Assembly: GCA_030591625.1 (NCBI GenBank)
Contig: JAUVAR010000136.1
Coordinates: forward strand, 1-7,109
Length of the DNA stretch: 7,109 nt
Direction: 5' to 3'
Source of the DNA: Candidatus Zixiibacteriota bacterium
GTDB taxonomy: Bacteria > Zixibacteria > MSB-5A5 > GN15 > FEB-12
The notes below the pieces were generated by a model. It did no database searches. It had not been told where the DNA came from and was given only the letters and a program-made list of their open reading frames with translations. This document shows, one piece after another, positions 4,784 through 7,109 of the stretch; within the stretch, counting starts at the first letter, position 1; the number at the start of each line of letters is the position of its first letter. The position numbers and the translations under genes are program-made.

Positions 4784-6151
4784 CTACTGGATCTGAGTAT
4801 CCTGCTCTGTTTCAGTTTGGTACTCAGCGAGCTTATTGCGAATCGTACGGGTCGTAATTCCAAGCACCTCGGCAGCTCTCGTTTTGTTCCAATTACAATA
4901 CTCAAGTGTCTTGAGAATCAGATAACGATTGCTGTCATCGAGTTTCATCGGAACTGCCATCCCGGCCATGCTTTCATCAAGTTTACCAATCGCAAGTTCA
5001 GTTGGGAAATCATCTTCTGTAAGCTGACCACCACGACCAGTTACAACTGCCCGTTCAATTAGATTCTCAAGTTCGCGAACATTACCGGGGAATTTGTATT
5101 TCATCAGTAGCTTGAGTGCCGAAGATGTTATCCCGGTAATCATCTTATCGTTCTCAATTGCGTACTTTCGGATGAAATGATCACAAAGCAACGGGACATC
5201 TTCCAAACGATCTTTAAGCGGAGTCAGAACGATTGGGATGACATTGAGTCGGTAATACAAATCTTCACGAAACTTACCTGCCTCAATATACTCGCGAAGG
5301 TTGCGGTTGGTTGTTGCAACCAGTCTGACATCGACCGATATAGTTGTACTCGACCCAACCCGTTCAAACTCACGTTCCTGGATGACCCGCAAAAGTTTCG
5401 ATTGAAGGTTCAAAGGCATCTCAGAAATTTCATCAAGTAAAAGCGTTCCCCCATCGGCTCGTTCAAACCGTCCTCGGTTAGTTTTACGGGCGTCGGTGAA
5501 AGCACCTTTTTCATAACCAAACAGTTCCGCTTCAACCAAACTCTCAGGTAGAGCTGCACAGTTTAGTTTTATAAATGGAGCATCTTTGCGATTCGATGTA
5601 TGATGAAGCGCACGTGCGATTAGTTCTTTACCAGTACCGGAAGGCCCAGTAACCAAAACAGTTGAACGAGCATTGGCCACGGTCTGGACCAGATCAAACA
5701 TCTCCTGCATCGGTTTTGATTTTCCGACAATATTCTGGAATTTCGATGCTACATCTTTACGAAGCATTTCATTTTCGGACCGAAGATCTAAAACCTCAGT
5801 TATTCTGCTTAACATCAATTCGAGAGTTTCTGGAAGAACAGGTTTGAGGAGAAAATCATGTGCCCCATTCTTAATAGCTTTGACAGCAGTTTCTACTGTT
5901 CCAAAGGCTGTCATTAATACAAATGTTACAGAATTGTTTATTCGCTTAATCTGCTCAAGCAATTCAATACCATTCATGCCGGGCATCTTAAGATCGCTTA
6001 ACACGATATCAAAATGATCGGCCTTAAATTTTTCGAGACCGACTTCACCCGAAAGAGCTGTTTGGACCGAATAACCAGAACGCTGTAATGTTTCTACCAG
6101 AAATTCATTTACAAGTTCATCGTCATCTACAACCAGAACTGAGTACTTCAT
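4784..6151 (-). CDS. Sigma54-dependent response regulator (FlrC/FleR/FlgR-like)
   Basis: This NtrC-family activator opens sigma54 promoters by ATP hydrolysis once phosphorylated. All three domains are present in 455 residues. The receiver (1-120) has the acidic pocket Asp9-Asp11, phospho-acceptor Asp53, Thr81 and Lys103. The AAA+ domain (about 140-375) has Walker A GPSGTGKE (169-176), the sigma54-contact loop as GAFTDA (216-221) instead of GAFTGA, Walker B LLLDE (237-241), VRLVATTNRNL, FREDLYYRLNV and PGNVRELENLIERAVV. A FIS-type helix-turn-helix lies near the end (NWNKTRAAEVLGITTRTIRN). The ATG is supported by GGAG seven bases upstream. It lies 47 bases after the kinase stop. The sigma54 promoter before flgB and the flagellar setting make it the probable flagellar regulator, although AtoC/ZraR would be the generic database name. 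Confidence 0.93.
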   Translation of the reverse strand: MKYSVLVVDDDELVNEFLVETLQRSGYSVQTALSGEVGLEKFKADHFDIVLSDLKMPGMNGIELLEQIKRINNSVTFVLMTAFGTVETAVKAIKNGAHDFLLKPVLPETLELMLSRITEVLDLRSENEMLRKDVASKFQNIVGKSKPMQEMFDLVQTVANARSTVLVTGPSGTGKELIARALHHTSNRKDAPFIKLNCAALPESLVEAELFGYEKGAFTDARKTNRGRFERADGGTLLLDEISEMPLNLQSKLLRVIQEREFERVGSSTTISVDVRLVATTNRNLREYIEAGKFREDLYYRLNVIPIVLTPLKDRLEDVPLLCDHFIRKYAIENDKMITGITSSALKLLMKYKFPGNVRELENLIERAVVTGRGGQLTEDDFPTELAIGKLDESMAGMAVPMKLDDSNRYLILKTLEYCNWNKTRAAEVLGITTRTIRNKLAEYQTETEQDTQIQ

Positions 6152-6198
6152 AGAATCGCTCCATACTTATCTGTTCAGACATCCCTGCCTGTTTTTTA

Positions 6199-7109
6199 TC
6201 AATCTATTCTGGTGGGAAAGAGAACCTTAAATCTCGCTCCCCCACCATCGATATTTTCAGCTACAATATTTCCACCATGCGCTTTGGCTATTTTCCAGCC
6301 AACCGCCAGTCCGAGCCCATTGCCACCCTGCTTGGTCGTAAAAAACGGCGCAAACAGAGATTCAAAAGCATCTTCTCTTATACCTGGTCCGGAATCTTCA
6401 AATGTAAGTTCAATGACAGTATCATTCGTGCCCAAAAGTATAGTATCGGCATATCGCTGACAGGCAGTCTGACGAGGTAATTTACGATACTTGATTTTCA
6501 TACTGCCCGTGCCCGAACAAGCCTCTGCCGCGTTGGTAATAAGATTATTTACAAGTTGGCTGCAAAGCTGTGCATCAAGACTCAGGACAACTTTATTATC
6601 GGGCGGAAGTTTTGATTTTTCAATACTGATACTAAGATGAGAAATCATATCCGCATGTTCATGTTTGAATTGTTCGACTGTTGAAGCTAAGAACCGCCCC
6701 AGTTCTACCTCTTCGCGCATAATTTCATCCGAACGAGTGTAATTCAAAAGCGATGTAACAGTATTATTCAAATTTTCGACACCACGAATAATCTTATCAA
6801 CTGTTTTTTTGCGTGGGTCATCCGGTTCGAAATCGCGTCGCAACAAAGCGGCAAAGCCACCTATACCAGCAAGAGGGTTGCGCACCTGATGAGCGATAGT
6901 TGCGGCCATTTCACCCATGGCAGCAAGAGTATTAAGACGGGCTATCTCTGTTTCCATTTTTTTCACTTTAGTAAGATCATGGAAAACTTCAACGGCACCG
7001 CTCGGCTGTCCAATATCATTTCGCAAAAGGGCTGTAGAAACCGACATGTGAACTATACTATTATCTTTAAGTTCAACTTTCTTTTCGACCGATCTCATTT
7101 CATTCCCAG
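6199..7109 (-). CDS. PAS-containing sensor histidine kinase, FlrB/FleS/NtrB-like (N-terminus cut by window edge)
   Basis: This is the probable partner kinase of the adjacent sigma54 regulator. The frame is open to the right edge, so the true start is outside; the first in-window Met (7098) is internal or at least unproven. Numbering from that Met, residues 1-43 look like the end of a PAS domain (GAVEVFHDLTKVKKME). HisKA follows, with phospho-accepting His70 in IAHQVRNPLAGIGG. The ATPase domain has the N-box (LVNNLITNAAEA, 182-193), G1 box DSGPG (235-239), F-box LFAPFFTTK (248-256) and G2 box GNGLGL (259-264). Between N and G1 boxes there is a long connecting segment (about 194-228). No membrane helix is seen in the part present, in keeping with a cytoplasmic kinase. 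H-box residue 71 is Gln, as I recall for FlrB and FleS. Confidence 0.92.
   Translation of the reverse strand, partial: GNEMRSVEKKVELKDNSIVHMSVSTALLRNDIGQPSGAVEVFHDLTKVKKMETEIARLNTLAAMGEMAATIAHQVRNPLAGIGGFAALLRRDFEPDDPRKKTVDKIIRGVENLNNTVTSLLNYTRSDEIMREEVELGRFLASTVEQFKHEHADMISHLSISIEKSKLPPDNKVVLSLDAQLCSQLVNNLITNAAEACSGTGSMKIKYRKLPRQTACQRYADTILLGTNDTVIELTFEDSGPGIREDAFESLFAPFFTTKQGGNGLGLAVGWKIAKAHGGNIVAENIDGGGARFKVLFPTRID

Noticed and set aside
6152..6198. Separate small ORF or promoter in the kinase-regulator gap
   Set aside because: A short frame starting ATGTCTGAACAG overlaps the regulator start and ends soon after it. No -35/-10, sigma54 or sigma28 pattern is visible. The gap looks like a plain intra-operon spacer with the regulator's GGAG site.

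Overview
The window is one end-to-end stretch of a bacterial flagellar gene cluster, with every real gene on the minus strand. Read in the direction of transcription (right to left), it holds: a PAS/HisKA/HATPase sensor kinase (its start lies beyond the right edge), a sigma54-dependent response regulator, motA, motB, flgB, flgC, an unrecognised 108-residue protein, fliE, and fliF (its end lies beyond the left edge). No RNA genes, mobile elements, CRISPR arrays or broken genes are visible. The plus-strand open frames are shadows of these genes.

The layout suggests three blocks. Block 1 (about 4784-7109) is the regulatory pair. It resembles the FlrB/FlrC, FleS/FleR and FlgS/FlgR pairs that switch on mid-stage flagellar genes with sigma54. 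Block 2 (3101-4649) is the stator operon motA-motB, with only 4 bases between the genes. It is preceded by a 134-base leader holding a perfect 10-bp hairpin, a sigma28-like -10 box and a second long-range inverted repeat. Block 3 (1-2963) encodes the proximal rod (FlgB, FlgC), the rod/MS-ring adaptor (FliE) and the MS ring (FliF). A strong sigma54 (-24/-12) promoter match lies just upstream of flgB in the 137-base motB-flgB gap. The simplest reading is that the kinase phosphorylates the regulator, which then activates this promoter, so the cluster encodes its own control circuit.

The organism is a flagellated bacterium using sigma54-type flagellar control, most likely diderm (Gram-negative). 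The DNA is moderately AT-rich by eye. The order kinase-regulator-motAB-flgBC-orf-fliE-fliF is not that of enteric bacteria, Vibrio or Pseudomonas. A delta-proteobacterial or FCB-group/Zixibacteria-like source is possible, but this is a guess from layout, not something the sequence proves.

No wholly new system is evident. The points most worth a second look are the unrecognised 108-residue protein between flgC and fliE, the sigma54 promoter with a possible activator site upstream, the GAFTDA loop in the sigma54 activator, the HQxRNP H-box of the kinase, and the structured motA leader without a clear ribosome binding site.
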